Source: JANXLS01 sp035308565 (GTDB lineage: Bacteria > Planctomycetota > SZUA-567 > H5-PLA8). Taken from it: a DNA stretch of 64,000 nt. Location of the stretch: positions 1 through 64,000 of the forward strand of contig DATGGK010000210.1 in the NCBI GenBank assembly GCA_035308565.1, written 5' to 3'. The position numbers and the translations under genes were made by a program. The notes below the pieces were generated by a model, which saw only the letters and a list, made by a program, of their open reading frames with translations, did not search any database and was not told the DNA's origin. Positions 50,871 to 59,356 of the stretch are shown one piece after another. How positions within the stretch are numbered: the stretch's first letter is position 1; each line of letters begins with the position of its first letter.

Positions 50871-51919
50871 AGAATCACCCGAAAACCCACGTCCTCGTCG
50901 CTGTCGTCCGCGCTCACCCAGCGCCGCGAGGCGGAGCGGTAAAAATCGGGGTCGCCGCGGCAGGAGCCGCCGCGCAGAGTGCGCGCGTTTCCGTATGGGC
51001 TTTTCGGCGGGCCTTGCGGGTCGCGCGCGGGGCTTTCCTTGTAGTAATCGTCGGAGTAGAAATCGCTGCACCATTCCCACACGTTGCCATGCATATCATG
51101 CAAGCCAAATTTGTTCGGAGTATAGCGGCCTACATCGGCGGTCATGTTGCCGTCAATGTTGGCCTGATCCGGGCTGATCGTTTCGCCGGTATTGAAGAGC
51201 GTGTCGGTGTTCGCGCGGCAGGCGTATTCCCACTGCGCTTCGGTGGGAAGTTGCACGCGCCTGCCGCACAACGCCTGCGCTTTTTCGCAAAACGCCGCGG
51301 CGTCGTTCCACGTCACCGAATCGACGGGATGCAGCGGGTGTTTGACCTGGCTGGGGTTCGTGCCCATGACGGCTTCGTACTGGCGCTGCGTGATTTCGCA
51401 GGGGCTCATGTAAAACGGCGTCGAAATCACGACCACATGCGCGGGGCGTTCCCAATCGGGGGCGAGTTCGAATTGTTCCTTCAAATGAGCGAATTCGCGC
51501 CAGTCGGCGCGGATGGCGTGCCATTGAATGCCCAGCAGCAGCGCGCCGTAAAGCATGGCCAGTCCGCGCAAGCTGAACGGAAATCGCCAACTCAACCGGC
51601 TGCGGATCAAGAGCGACGCGGCGAACATTAACGCAAGCGCGGCGCTCGCGCCGAGCGCGATGGCCGCGTACTTCGCGGGAATCTCCGGCGCGTGAACCGA
51701 CGGCGTGCCCATCACGAATTTTCCGGCGGGGACCAACACCAAATCCAGCGACACGCCGCCGCCCAGATCGAGGCGCTGCGTGGCCGGAAGATGCACGCGC
51801 TGCGCGTAGTCGGCGATGCGTTCCTCGCCGTTCCAGAGCGGGAAGGTTTTTTCCGCGTCGCCGGCGGAGAGGCAGGAGCAGGCGAGAAGGAGGGAGGCGA
51901 GGTGAGCGCGGCGTCGCAT
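50849..51919 (-). CDS. FGE/SUMF1-type domain protein split by two membrane helices
   Basis: 356 residues from the ATG at 51919. After an N-terminal hydrophobic segment (LASLLLACSCLSAG, possibly a signal or lipobox), an FGE-sulfatase domain begins (LVLVPAGKFVMGTPS, residues 61-74). About 80 residues with two membrane helices then intervene (about 83-105 and 117-134). The domain resumes at ERPAHVVVISTPFYMSPCEI and continues through VTWNDAAAFCEKAQALCGRR, LPTEAQWEYACRANTDTLFN, DMHGNVWEWCSDFY and TLRGGSCRGDPDFYRSASR. The family includes formylglycine-generating enzymes and non-enzymatic relatives. With both halves on the same side of the membrane the fold could still form. No sulfatase gene is nearby. 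Confidence 0.82.
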   Translation of the reverse strand: MRRRAHLASLLLACSCLSAGDAEKTFPLWNGEERIADYAQRVHLPATQRLDLGGGVSLDLVLVPAGKFVMGTPSVHAPEIPAKYAAIALGASAALALMFAASLLIRSRLSWRFPFSLRGLAMLYGALLLGIQWHAIRADWREFAHLKEQFELAPDWERPAHVVVISTPFYMSPCEITQRQYEAVMGTNPSQVKHPLHPVDSVTWNDAAAFCEKAQALCGRRVQLPTEAQWEYACRANTDTLFNTGETISPDQANIDGNMTADVGRYTPNKFGLHDMHGNVWEWCSDFYSDDYYKESPARDPQGPPKSPYGNARTLRGGSCRGDPDFYRSASRRWVSADDSDEDVGFRVILRIQNEK

Positions 51920-51929
51920 GACGTGAATC

Positions 51930-51957
51930 TTGAGTGCTGAGTCCTGTGTGCTGAGTA
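51930..51957. repeat. heptamer array, CTGAGTG type
   Basis: TTGAGTG, CTGAGTC, CTGTGTG, CTGAGTA, starting 11 bases upstream of the FGE-like start codon. Confidence 0.85.
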
Positions 51958-52410
51958 AAAAACGCATGACGGCACCAACAATGCAGACGCAATTCCGCGC
52001 GCGATTCCTACAGGGGAGGTTTGATCAATGCGAGTCAAAAAGTGCGCCGCTGAATATGGGCGATTCTGAGGAATAGAAGTAATTCGATGGGATTCGACGT
52101 TCGAAATCTTGCCGTGGCCGCACCGCCGCCTATTAATAGGGCGTTGGGGCGCGCTCGATGTCCCAAAATGCGGGATTTGAACGAGGTGAGCATCTGCGGT
52201 CATGTCCTAATGTCTCGGACGCACAATGGGAGTTTAGATGCAATCTTTTGCGATGATTTGAGTTAACTGTCATTTACACTTTTGGACAATCGCGGCACAG
52301 GCTTTGCCAATTGTCATGGCGCTTACAGACAATCGTCAATGCCCCATCGGGCGTTGAGTTGTTGGACGGTTTTGCCGCCTAAAGCGGGACTACGAACGGA
52401 GGCCACGAAA
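51958..52410. other. divergent intergenic region
   Basis: No convincing gene. It holds a short palindrome GCCGCCTATTAATAGGGCG at about 52126 and, near the HAD start, GCCGCCTAAAGCGGGACTAC at 52376-52395 (same family as 33841). AGGGGAGG at 52012 precedes an ATG with only 13 codons, which I do not count as a gene. Promoters for the two divergent genes should be here. Confidence 0.5.
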
Positions 52411-53259
52411 ATGCTGGGATACCTGATCGACATGGACGGCGTGATTTACCGCGGAAGCGAACTGATCCGCGGGGCCGAGCGCTTCATCAACGAGTTGCAG
52501 GACGCTGAAGTGCCGTTCCTCTTTCTGACCAACAACAGCCAGCGCACCTGCCGCGACGTGGCGGTGAAGCTGCACCGGCTGGGCATCAAAGTGGACGAGA
52601 AGCATGTTTTCACCTGCGCGATGGCGACCGCGCGATTTCTGGCGCAGCAAAAACCGCACGGCACCGCCTACGTGATCGGCGAAGGCGGCTTATTAAATGC
52701 GCTTCATATCAACGGCTATTCCATTGTGGACAAGGACCCCGATTACGTGGTGATCGGCGAAGGGCGCACCTTCAACGCGGAGATGGTCGAAGCCGCGCTG
52801 GGCATGCTCTTGCACGGCGCGAAACTGATCGCGACCAACCTCGATCCGAACTGCCCGACGCAGCACGGCATGCGTCCTGGCTGCGGCGCCATCGTCGCGA
52901 TGCTCGAAGCCGCCAGCGGGATCAAAGCGCTGAGCGTAGGCAAACCCAGCCCGGTGATGATGCGCACGGCGCGCAAAGAATTGGGATTGCGCTCCGAACA
53001 AACCGTGATGATCGGCGACACGATGGAAACCGACATCATCGGCGGCGTGCAACTCGGCTACAAAACCGTGCTGGTATTAAGTGGCGGCACGCGGCGAGAA
53101 CATTTGAGGAACTACGCGTACGAGCCGGATTTGATCGTCGATTCAATCGACTGCCTGACGCACGCGAAGATGATCGAGGAGTTGTCGGACATCGCCGTGC
53201 ATACGCGGCGGCACGTGTCGTTGTCGGGACGACATCGCGCGCTGGCGGTGGCGAGCTGA
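52411..53259 (+). CDS. HAD-superfamily IIA phosphatase (NagD-like)
   Basis: 282 residues from the ATG at 52411, with GGAGG nine bases upstream. HAD motifs: LIDMDGVIYRG (nucleophile Asp), FLTNNSQRT (Thr/Asn), the Lys in VGKPSPVMM and MIGDTMETDIIGGVQLG (acidic pair). The C2-type cap of subfamily IIA is present (GCGAIVAMLEAASG). Likely a sugar-phosphate or nucleotide phosphatase in the cytosol. A short extra C-terminus (HTRRHVSLSGRHRALAVAS) is unusual. Confidence 0.9.
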   Translation: MLGYLIDMDGVIYRGSELIRGAERFINELQDAEVPFLFLTNNSQRTCRDVAVKLHRLGIKVDEKHVFTCAMATARFLAQQKPHGTAYVIGEGGLLNALHINGYSIVDKDPDYVVIGEGRTFNAEMVEAALGMLLHGAKLIATNLDPNCPTQHGMRPGCGAIVAMLEAASGIKALSVGKPSPVMMRTARKELGLRSEQTVMIGDTMETDIIGGVQLGYKTVLVLSGGTRREHLRNYAYEPDLIVDSIDCLTHAKMIEELSDIAVHTRRHVSLSGRHRALAVAS

Positions 53260-53260
53260 A

Positions 53261-53397
53261 ATCAGGAGTCAGGGGTCAGGAAGTCAGGGGTCAGGGGTCA
53301 GGAGTCAGGCGTCGGGAGTCGGAAACGGCGGCGAAACCGCTGCGCGGTTTTTTTCTGATCTCTGACCTCTGATCCCTGACTTCTGACTCCTGATTAA
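53261..53397. terminator. long hairpin of inverted heptamers with intrinsic terminator core
   Basis: Left arm of TCAGGGG-type heptamers (53261-53322), a core AAACCGC-TGC-GCGGTTT followed by T at 53334-53354, and a right arm of complementary CTGACTC-type heptamers (53355-53396). It lies between convergent HAD and korB genes. The right arm's last unit supplies the TAA stop codon of korB. Confidence 0.85.
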
Positions 53398-54461
53398 GAC
53401 AGTGCGTCCAACATTTCGTCCAGCGCAGACACCGACGGCCGCACCCGCCCCAGCGGCAGCGTATTCAACGGTTCGTCCACGACGTTGCATTGTTCGATCA
53501 TCGAGCGCCGCGATTTGTCGCAATACAACAAGCCCGTCAGGAACTGCTGTTCGCGGCGCGCACGCTCAATCGTCTCGATCGCCTGCGCGCGAATCGACGG
53601 ATCGAAATCGACGTTCAGTTTCTTCAGCCGCACGATGGATCCGTCATTCAGCACAATGTCGTGCGTTCCACCGTCGGCGATCTCGACCGGCGACTGCGGC
53701 TCGAACTGCTCGATGAAATCGATCTCGTGCAGCGCGAGTTCATTGTCTTTGGCGTATTTGTACGAGCGCGTGGAACCTTCGTGATTGTTGAAGGTCATGC
53801 ACGGGGAAACGATGTCGATCACCGCCGTGCCGTTGTGGTGAGCGGCGGCTTTCAGCAGCGCCAGCAGTTGCTTCGCGTCCGCGGAGAACGAGCGCGCCAC
53901 GAACGTGCAGCCCAATTCGATCGCGACGCCGCAGCAGTCGATCGGCAGCATCTCGTTGACGTCGCCCTTCTTCTGCGCGGAACCCATGTCCGCCGTCGCG
54001 GAGAATTGGCCCTTCGTCAAGCCGTACACGCCGTTGTTCTCAATCAAATAAATCATCCGAGCGTTGCGCCGAACCACATGCACAAACTGCCCCATGCCGA
54101 TCGACGCGGTGTCGCCGTCGCCGGAGACTCCGATCACATGCAGATTTCGATTGGCCAACTGCACGCCGGACGCCAGCGACGGCATGCGCCCATGAACGCT
54201 GTTCAGCCCGTGCGCTTTGCCCAGAAAATACGCCGGCGTCTTCGACGAGCAGCCGATTCCCGAAAGCTTCGCAACCATGTGCGGCGGAATGCCAAGTTCA
54301 TAAAACGCGCGAATGATCTGCGCCGTGACCGAATCGTGCCCGCATCCGGAACACAGTGTGGACTCCGCCCCTTTATAGGGATCGATGGTGAGTCCAATGC
54401 GATTTGTCTTGGCGCTCGCTGGCGCTGGCGTTTGGACAGGTGCTTCAAGCAACTCAGGCAT
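53394..54461 (-). CDS. korB: 2-oxoacid:ferredoxin oxidoreductase, beta subunit
   Basis: 355 residues. It binds thiamine diphosphate and an iron-sulphur cluster and, with KorA, oxidatively decarboxylates a 2-oxoacid (probably 2-oxoglutarate) to the CoA ester with ferredoxin as acceptor. Features: STLCSGCGHDSV, GIGCSSKTP and SPCMTFNNHEG for the cluster cysteines; VIGVSGDGDTASIGMG and IENNGVYGLTKGQFS for TPP-Mg. A GGAG lies nine bases before the ATG at 54461. The gap to korA is 38 bp, so they form an operon. Confidence 0.92.
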   Translation of the reverse strand: MPELLEAPVQTPAPASAKTNRIGLTIDPYKGAESTLCSGCGHDSVTAQIIRAFYELGIPPHMVAKLSGIGCSSKTPAYFLGKAHGLNSVHGRMPSLASGVQLANRNLHVIGVSGDGDTASIGMGQFVHVVRRNARMIYLIENNGVYGLTKGQFSATADMGSAQKKGDVNEMLPIDCCGVAIELGCTFVARSFSADAKQLLALLKAAAHHNGTAVIDIVSPCMTFNNHEGSTRSYKYAKDNELALHEIDFIEQFEPQSPVEIADGGTHDIVLNDGSIVRLKKLNVDFDPSIRAQAIETIERARREQQFLTGLLYCDKSRRSMIEQCNVVDEPLNTLPLGRVRPSVSALDEMLDALS

Positions 54462-54499
54462 GTTTTAAACTCCGCGTAAAATTCGGTTCTCAAAAAAAG

Positions 54500-56353
54500 T
54501 CACTTCGTCTCTTGTTTCACAACCGCCTCGCTGACCATCCGCGCCGCCACCGGCAATCCGTCGTAACTTCGCACGCTTCGCAATTTCACCACCAGCTCCG
54601 CGGCGATGTCGCACTTCAACAATTGCAGCATCTGCCCGTCGCGGTTTTGTTCGATCACGTACACGCGCTTTTTCTTCTGGATGAATCGATGCACGCTTTG
54701 AGTGAACGGGAACGCGCGGATGCGCATGTACTGCGTGCGAATGCCCTGCGCGGCCAACTGATCAATCGTCTCCTGCATCGGCTCGTCGGTCGAACCGTAC
54801 GCGATCAATCCAATCTCGGCGCTTTCGTCGCCGCTGAAAACCGGCGCCGGCACAAAATTGCGCGCGGTCTCGAATTTCTTCGCGAGCCGGTCCAGATTGT
54901 GGACCCAATCTTCGGGCTTCTCGCTGTACTGCGCCTTTTCGTTGTGCCCGCTGCCGCGCGTAAAATACGCCCCCATCGGATGGTTGGTCCCCGGCAGCGT
55001 GCGGTACGGAATTCCGTCGCCATCCACGTCGCGATAGCGTTCGAATGTTTTGCCGGCCACGCGCAGTGCTTCGAGCTTTGTTTCGTCCAGCACTTTTCCG
55101 CGCTGAATCGGCTTCTGCGGATATGCGAAGCGCTCCGACGTCCAATTGTTCATGCCCAGATCCAAATCGGTCAGCACGATCACCGGCGTCTGAAATTGTT
55201 CGGCCAAATCGAACGCATCCTGCGCGAACTGGTAGCACTCCGGCATGTTGCTTGGATAAAGACAAATGTGCTGCGTGTCGCCGTGGCTGAGCGTCGCCGC
55301 GAATTGAATGTCGCCCTGCATCGTTCGCGTCGGCAGCCCCGTGGACGGCCCAGCGCGCTGAACGTCGAAAATCACCGCGGGAATTTCAACGTAGTAGCCG
55401 AAGCCGATGAACTCCGCCATGAGGCTCAGCCCCGGCCCCGATGTCGCCGTCATCGCGCGCGCCCCCGCCCAACCCGCGCCGAGCACCACGCCCACGCTGG
55501 CCAATTCGTCTTCGCATTGCATCGACGCGAACGTTGCCTTTCCTGAGTCCTCGCGGCGATGCTTTTTCGCGTACGAAATAAAGGACTCGCACAACGTCGT
55601 CGCCGGAGTGATCGGGTACCAGCCCACGACCGTGCATCCCGCCATCACGCAGCCCATCGCGGCCGCGGTGTTGCCGTCCAAAATCATCTTGCCCGCGTTC
55701 GCGTTCATCCGTTCGACGCGGAATTTTTCGAGTTTCGAAAAATTAGCGCGTGCGTGCTCGGCGCCAACTTGCAGCGCTTGAACGTTAAGTTTGACCGCTT
55801 TTTCTTTTCCTTTGAATTGTTTCGAAATCGCTTTTTCGCACTCGGAAAAATCGAGGCTCAACAGCTCGCCCAGAATCCCCACGTAGCACATGTTCGCCAG
55901 CAATTTGCGAATGCGCGCTTCGGCGTTCGGCACGCTCAGCGCCAATTTCGCGAACGGCACTTCGTAAAAATCCAAATCGGATCGAACCTTGTTCAGCCGC
56001 AGCGGCGCGTCGTAAACACAAATCGCGCCCGGCCGCAATTTCTTGACGTCGTCGAGCGCCGTTTCGGGATTCATGCAGACGAGAATGTCGATGTCTTTGC
56101 GCAGGCCGCTGTAGCCGTCTTTGCTGGCGCGAATCGTGAACCACGTCGGCATGCTCTGAATGTTGGATGGGAAAAGATTCTTGCCGCCGACCGGCACGCC
56201 CATTTGGAAAATGGCGCGTATCAAGACCGCGTTGGAGCTTTGGCTTCCCGAGCCGTTGGCAGTGGCGACCTGAATCGTAAAATCGTTGACTTTTGTTCCG
56301 TGCTGAGCGTTGAGTTTTCCTGAAAGAACCTGCGTGGCCGCTAAACTGCCCAT
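54500..56353 (-). CDS. korA: 2-oxoacid:ferredoxin oxidoreductase, fused gamma-alpha subunit
   Basis: 617 residues with GGGAGG upstream of the ATG at 56353. The N-terminal gamma domain (about 1-200; FTIQVATANGSGSQSSNAVL, VGGKNLFPSNIQSMPTWFTI) is fused to the alpha domain (about 215-617; GCTVVGWYPITPATTLCESF, TSGPGLSLMAEFIGFGYYVE, IFDVQRAGPSTGLPTRTMQG, CYQFAQDAFDLAEQFQTPVI). This gamma-alpha fusion is the common KorA form. It partners with KorB just downstream. No ferredoxin-binding delta subunit is encoded nearby. It suggests a ferredoxin-linked TCA cycle or anaerobic carbon metabolism. Confidence 0.92.
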   Translation of the reverse strand: MGSLAATQVLSGKLNAQHGTKVNDFTIQVATANGSGSQSSNAVLIRAIFQMGVPVGGKNLFPSNIQSMPTWFTIRASKDGYSGLRKDIDILVCMNPETALDDVKKLRPGAICVYDAPLRLNKVRSDLDFYEVPFAKLALSVPNAEARIRKLLANMCYVGILGELLSLDFSECEKAISKQFKGKEKAVKLNVQALQVGAEHARANFSKLEKFRVERMNANAGKMILDGNTAAAMGCVMAGCTVVGWYPITPATTLCESFISYAKKHRREDSGKATFASMQCEDELASVGVVLGAGWAGARAMTATSGPGLSLMAEFIGFGYYVEIPAVIFDVQRAGPSTGLPTRTMQGDIQFAATLSHGDTQHICLYPSNMPECYQFAQDAFDLAEQFQTPVIVLTDLDLGMNNWTSERFAYPQKPIQRGKVLDETKLEALRVAGKTFERYRDVDGDGIPYRTLPGTNHPMGAYFTRGSGHNEKAQYSEKPEDWVHNLDRLAKKFETARNFVPAPVFSGDESAEIGLIAYGSTDEPMQETIDQLAAQGIRTQYMRIRAFPFTQSVHRFIQKKKRVYVIEQNRDGQMLQLLKCDIAAELVVKLRSVRSYDGLPVAARMVSEAVVKQETK

Positions 56354-56590
56354 TCATCTGCCTCCCAAAAAGTACAAGCGCGCGCGGACTGGCGTCGAGC
56401 GGGCGCGCTGGAATGATTGCGTTAAGCGCAAACATGGTGCCACTCACCCGGACACAGTTCTTCATAGGGAAAGGCGGGATTCGCGAGGCAAAGTTGGAGG
56501 ATTTTTTCGCGAAAAACAGGACTCGGTTTTATCAATTCTGAGAATCCGCTCGCGAATCCGCGCCGGAAGATTAAGCGATTAATAAAGGCT

Positions 56591-56619
56591 GAAAGAAAAG
56601 AGCGGACAAGCGGCCGCTC
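56591..56619 (-). terminator. intrinsic terminator of the ars operon
   Basis: On the minus strand GAGCGG and CCGCTC pair around an 8-nt loop and are followed by TTTTCTTTC. It overlaps the arsA stop codon and separates ars from korA. Confidence 0.7.
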
Positions 56620-58414
56620 ACTTTTCAGCACATCCAACTTTGCAAAGAGCGTCCGCGCCCACCGGTGGGTCGATCAACCATGGCACAATGGCCACGCGCT
56701 TGGCGTGCTCGTGTTGGACTTCGCCGATGTATTTGCGTTCGTTGGCGCGACGGACTTGAAGCACAGGATCGCTGATTTTAAGCGGACTGAGGCTCTGGTT
56801 GATGATCCATGCAAACGGATGAATTCCGGCGCGGTTCAAGTCGCGTTGAAGCTGCGCCGCTTCATGTACCGGCGTGGCTTCGGGCAGCGTCACGATCAGC
56901 ATGTGCGTGTACGAAGTATCTCTCAGCCGGGGAAGCAGATTACGCACGCTGTCCGGAATCGTTTTGTCCGGCACGGCACGCAGGACTTCACGGTGGTACG
57001 CTTCGGTCGAATCCAGCAGCAAAAGCGTATGGCCGGTCGGGGCCGTGTCGAGGATGACAAAGCCGTCCTTGCCAGCTTCGACTTCTCGCGCAAAACCCCG
57101 GAAGACCGCGATTTCTTCGGTGCATGGCGAACGCAAATCTTCTTCGAGCAGTGCCCGCCCCTTGGCGTCCAGGCTCGCGCCGGCGTTGGACATGACTTCT
57201 TCCATGTACGCGCGCGTTTCTTCAACCGGATCAATGCGGCTGACGCGCAAGCCCGGCACGCCTTCGCCGACAACTGTCGAGACATGCGCCGCGGGGTCGG
57301 TCGTGGTCAAAAGAACTTTGTGGCCGTGTCGTGCCAGCGCAACCGCGATCGCAGCGGCAATCGTGGTCTTGCCCACGCCGCCCTTGCCCATTGTGAAAAT
57401 CACGCCGTGGCCGAGCGTGGACAGGTCGGTCACCAGCGCGGCGAGCGATCCGGGTAAATTGGGAACAGAGTCACAGGTCACCGAATCTAGGCTCGACGGA
57501 GCTTCTCGGCGTTGCCCACTGAAGGGGAATACCGTGCGCAGGGCTTCAGCGCCCAACAAGATTTTGGAAACGAGCGGAACACGCTCCGAAGAGAGCCGCT
57601 TCAAGCGGTCCGGCATTCCAGCCAGTGCGTCGGCTTGCCGCTGCTGCATGGCGACCGCGATGGGATCGCCGGCCGTTTGGGATTCAAAAATGCCATTGAT
57701 CACGAGCGTCATTCTTGAGACGCCCAATTCTGAAAGTTCATGTCGCGTGCGGTCGGCTTCCTGAAGCGCGAGGCGGTCGGGACGGCTGACGAGCACGACG
57801 GTCGTGCTTTCGGGATCACGCAACGCGGCGACAGTGGCCGCGTACAAATGGCGCTGCGCTTGCAATCCATCCAGCGGGCCCAGGCACGAGTTGCCGCCGA
57901 CATTGTTGTCCATGAAACTACTCCACGCGGCCGGCAATTGAAGCAGGCGCAACGTGTGCCCGGTGGGCGCGGTGTCGAAGATCACGTGGTCATATTGCGA
58001 CGTGGCCGCAGGATCGCCGAGCAGTTTCGCGAAGGCGTCGAACGCGGCGATTTCAACGGTACACGCGCCGGATAACTGCTCTTCCATGCTGCGCACGGCG
58101 GCGTCCGGCAACATGCCGCAATACGGCCCCACGACACGCTCGCGGTAGGCGGCTGCCTCAGCAACCGGATCGAGATTGGACGCCATCAAGTTCGGCACGA
58201 GGGCGACCGGCTTGGGGATGGCCGTGAGCGGCGTGTCGAGAACTTCATCCAGATTCGAGGCGGGGTCCGTGCTGACCAGCAACACGCGCCGCCCCATATC
58301 GGCCAATTGAACAGCCGTAGCGCAGGCGACGCTGGTTTTGCCGACGCCGCCCTTGCCGGTGAAGAACAAATGGCGCGTGGGATTCTTGATGAGTACGCTG
58401 TCGTCGGGATTCAT
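56618..58414 (-). CDS. arsA: arsenical pump-driving ATPase, tandem-domain ArsA
   Basis: 598 residues with two ATPase halves joined by a linker. Walker A sites: GKGGVGKT at residues 20-27 and again at 343-350; the signature DTAPTGHTLRLL occurs in both halves (about 147 and 458). The three metalloid-binding cysteines of E. coli ArsA (Cys113, 172, 422) are matched by Cys118, Cys177 and Cys431. This marks a true As(III)/Sb(III) ATPase rather than a Get3-like single-domain protein. It normally energises a membrane efflux pump, but no arsB or acr3 is seen in the window. Last gene of arsR-arsD-arsA. Confidence 0.95.
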   Translation of the reverse strand: MNPDDSVLIKNPTRHLFFTGKGGVGKTSVACATAVQLADMGRRVLLVSTDPASNLDEVLDTPLTAIPKPVALVPNLMASNLDPVAEAAAYRERVVGPYCGMLPDAAVRSMEEQLSGACTVEIAAFDAFAKLLGDPAATSQYDHVIFDTAPTGHTLRLLQLPAAWSSFMDNNVGGNSCLGPLDGLQAQRHLYAATVAALRDPESTTVVLVSRPDRLALQEADRTRHELSELGVSRMTLVINGIFESQTAGDPIAVAMQQRQADALAGMPDRLKRLSSERVPLVSKILLGAEALRTVFPFSGQRREAPSSLDSVTCDSVPNLPGSLAALVTDLSTLGHGVIFTMGKGGVGKTTIAAAIAVALARHGHKVLLTTTDPAAHVSTVVGEGVPGLRVSRIDPVEETRAYMEEVMSNAGASLDAKGRALLEEDLRSPCTEEIAVFRGFAREVEAGKDGFVILDTAPTGHTLLLLDSTEAYHREVLRAVPDKTIPDSVRNLLPRLRDTSYTHMLIVTLPEATPVHEAAQLQRDLNRAGIHPFAWIINQSLSPLKISDPVLQVRRANERKYIGEVQHEHAKRVAIVPWLIDPPVGADALCKVGCAEK

Positions 58415-58432
58415 TTTGAACGCCTTTCAATC

Positions 58433-58501
58433 TGTACCGCCGGCTTCCAGCCGGCACGATTACGAATCTATGATACTGGCCGGCTGGAAGCCGGCGGTAC
58501 A
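58433..58501. repeat. paired GCCGGC elements inside the ars operon
   Basis: A perfect 23-bp inverted repeat (58433-58455 and 58479-58501; each arm TGTACCGCCGGCTTCCAGCC and its complement) with a 23-nt spacer between arsD and arsA. Each arm is also self-complementary. On mRNA it would form a very stable hairpin and could lower arsA expression relative to arsD. Confidence 0.9.
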
Positions 58502-58520
58502 AACCTTCTCGTACACGCTC

Positions 58521-58895
58521 TTACGAACAACAGCCTGTCGAGCCGCAACAGGGTGAACTGTCAACGCGATGCGGGTCCGACGACGCTTCCGCGCTCAAAT
58601 TGAGCACTTGAGCCAACTGATTGCGACTGGGATACGATCCCATTCCGACCAGGCGGCCGTTGACGAGAAAGAAGGGCAGTTGGTTGACGCCCTTTTCGCG
58701 CAAGGTGTCCAGCACCGATTGGTTTTCAACGAAGGCGTCGGGCTGCTGGGAAAGGTTGGCGCGGGTGACTTCGACGCCTTGCGCTTTCAGCCAATCCAGA
58801 TCGGCGGCGAACTGAACCAATTTGGGATCGACGGACGGTCCGCATGTCCCCGTTGAACAGCACATCGGCGGGTCAAAGACTTCGAGTTTCATCAT
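58521..58895 (-). CDS. arsD: arsenic metallochaperone ArsD
   Basis: 124 residues starting MMKLEVFDPPMCCSTGTCG, in which Cys12, Cys13 and Cys18 are placed as in E. coli ArsD and hold As(III) for delivery to ArsA. A thioredoxin-like fold follows (LPFFLVNGRLVGMGSYPS), and a C-terminal cysteine cluster (SPCCGSTGCCS) corresponds to the additional vicinal cysteine pairs of plasmid ArsD. The start overlaps the arsR stop by ATGA. Confidence 0.95.
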   Translation of the reverse strand: MMKLEVFDPPMCCSTGTCGPSVDPKLVQFAADLDWLKAQGVEVTRANLSQQPDAFVENQSVLDTLREKGVNQLPFFLVNGRLVGMGSYPSRNQLAQVLNLSAEASSDPHRVDSSPCCGSTGCCS

Positions 58896-59305
58896 GTCGC
58901 TTCCTCCATTCGCGGTTCTTGGGTTTCACCAGGTCCACATTGCAGCGCCGACGCCCGGCAGCACAAGTCTTCAAGGTTCATGTGTTCGATGCGCCTGACA
59001 CACTTTTCGATTTGCCGCGCATCCAAACTGTCATCAAAGCTGGCTTGAACCCACGCCAATGCCGACCGCACGAACGGCGAATCATCGCGGTCGGAAAGCC
59101 GGTAATAACACCAACGTCCGTCGCGGCGGCATTCGACCAGCCTGGCGTGTTTGAGAATCGAAAGATGTTTGGAAACAGTGGACGCGGCCAGGTGCAGCAG
59201 TTCCATCAACTGGCAGACGCATAGCTCGCGCCGGCGCAGTGCCAGAAGCGCACGCACGCGATTCTCATCGGCCAAGGCCCGGACTACATCCATGAAGTCC
59301 CGCAT
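58892..59305 (-). CDS. arsR: ArsR/SmtB-family arsenic-responsive repressor
   Basis: 137 residues from the ATG at 59305, with GAGAGG upstream. A winged helix carries the As(III)-sensing motif ELCVCQL (Cys29, Cys31) at the start of the DNA-binding helix and the recognition helix ASTVSKHLSILKHARLV. The wing is DGRWCYYRL. A C-terminal tail adds more cysteines (CCRASALQCG). It should repress arsRDA until As(III) or Sb(III) binds. A perfect palindrome sits just upstream of its start. Confidence 0.93.
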   Translation of the reverse strand: MRDFMDVVRALADENRVRALLALRRRELCVCQLMELLHLAASTVSKHLSILKHARLVECRRDGRWCYYRLSDRDDSPFVRSALAWVQASFDDSLDARQIEKCVRRIEHMNLEDLCCRASALQCGPGETQEPRMEEAT

Positions 59306-59328
59306 CCCACACCTCTCAGCGACAATTT

Positions 59329-59356
59329 CGTCATTTCGCCAAATGGCGAAATGACG
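59329..59356. promoter_or_regulatory. probable ArsR operator, 13-2-13 palindrome
   Basis: CGTCATTTCGCCA and its exact complement are separated by AA, 24 bp upstream of the arsR ATG. Size, symmetry and position are those of an ArsR-family operator; the only perfect long palindrome at a regulator start in the window. Confidence 0.85.

Noticed and set aside
52020..52090. Leader peptide or riboswitch before the HAD gene
   Set aside because: The 13-codon frame after AGGGGAGG has no regulatory codon pattern, and no conserved aptamer-like structure could be recognised by eye.
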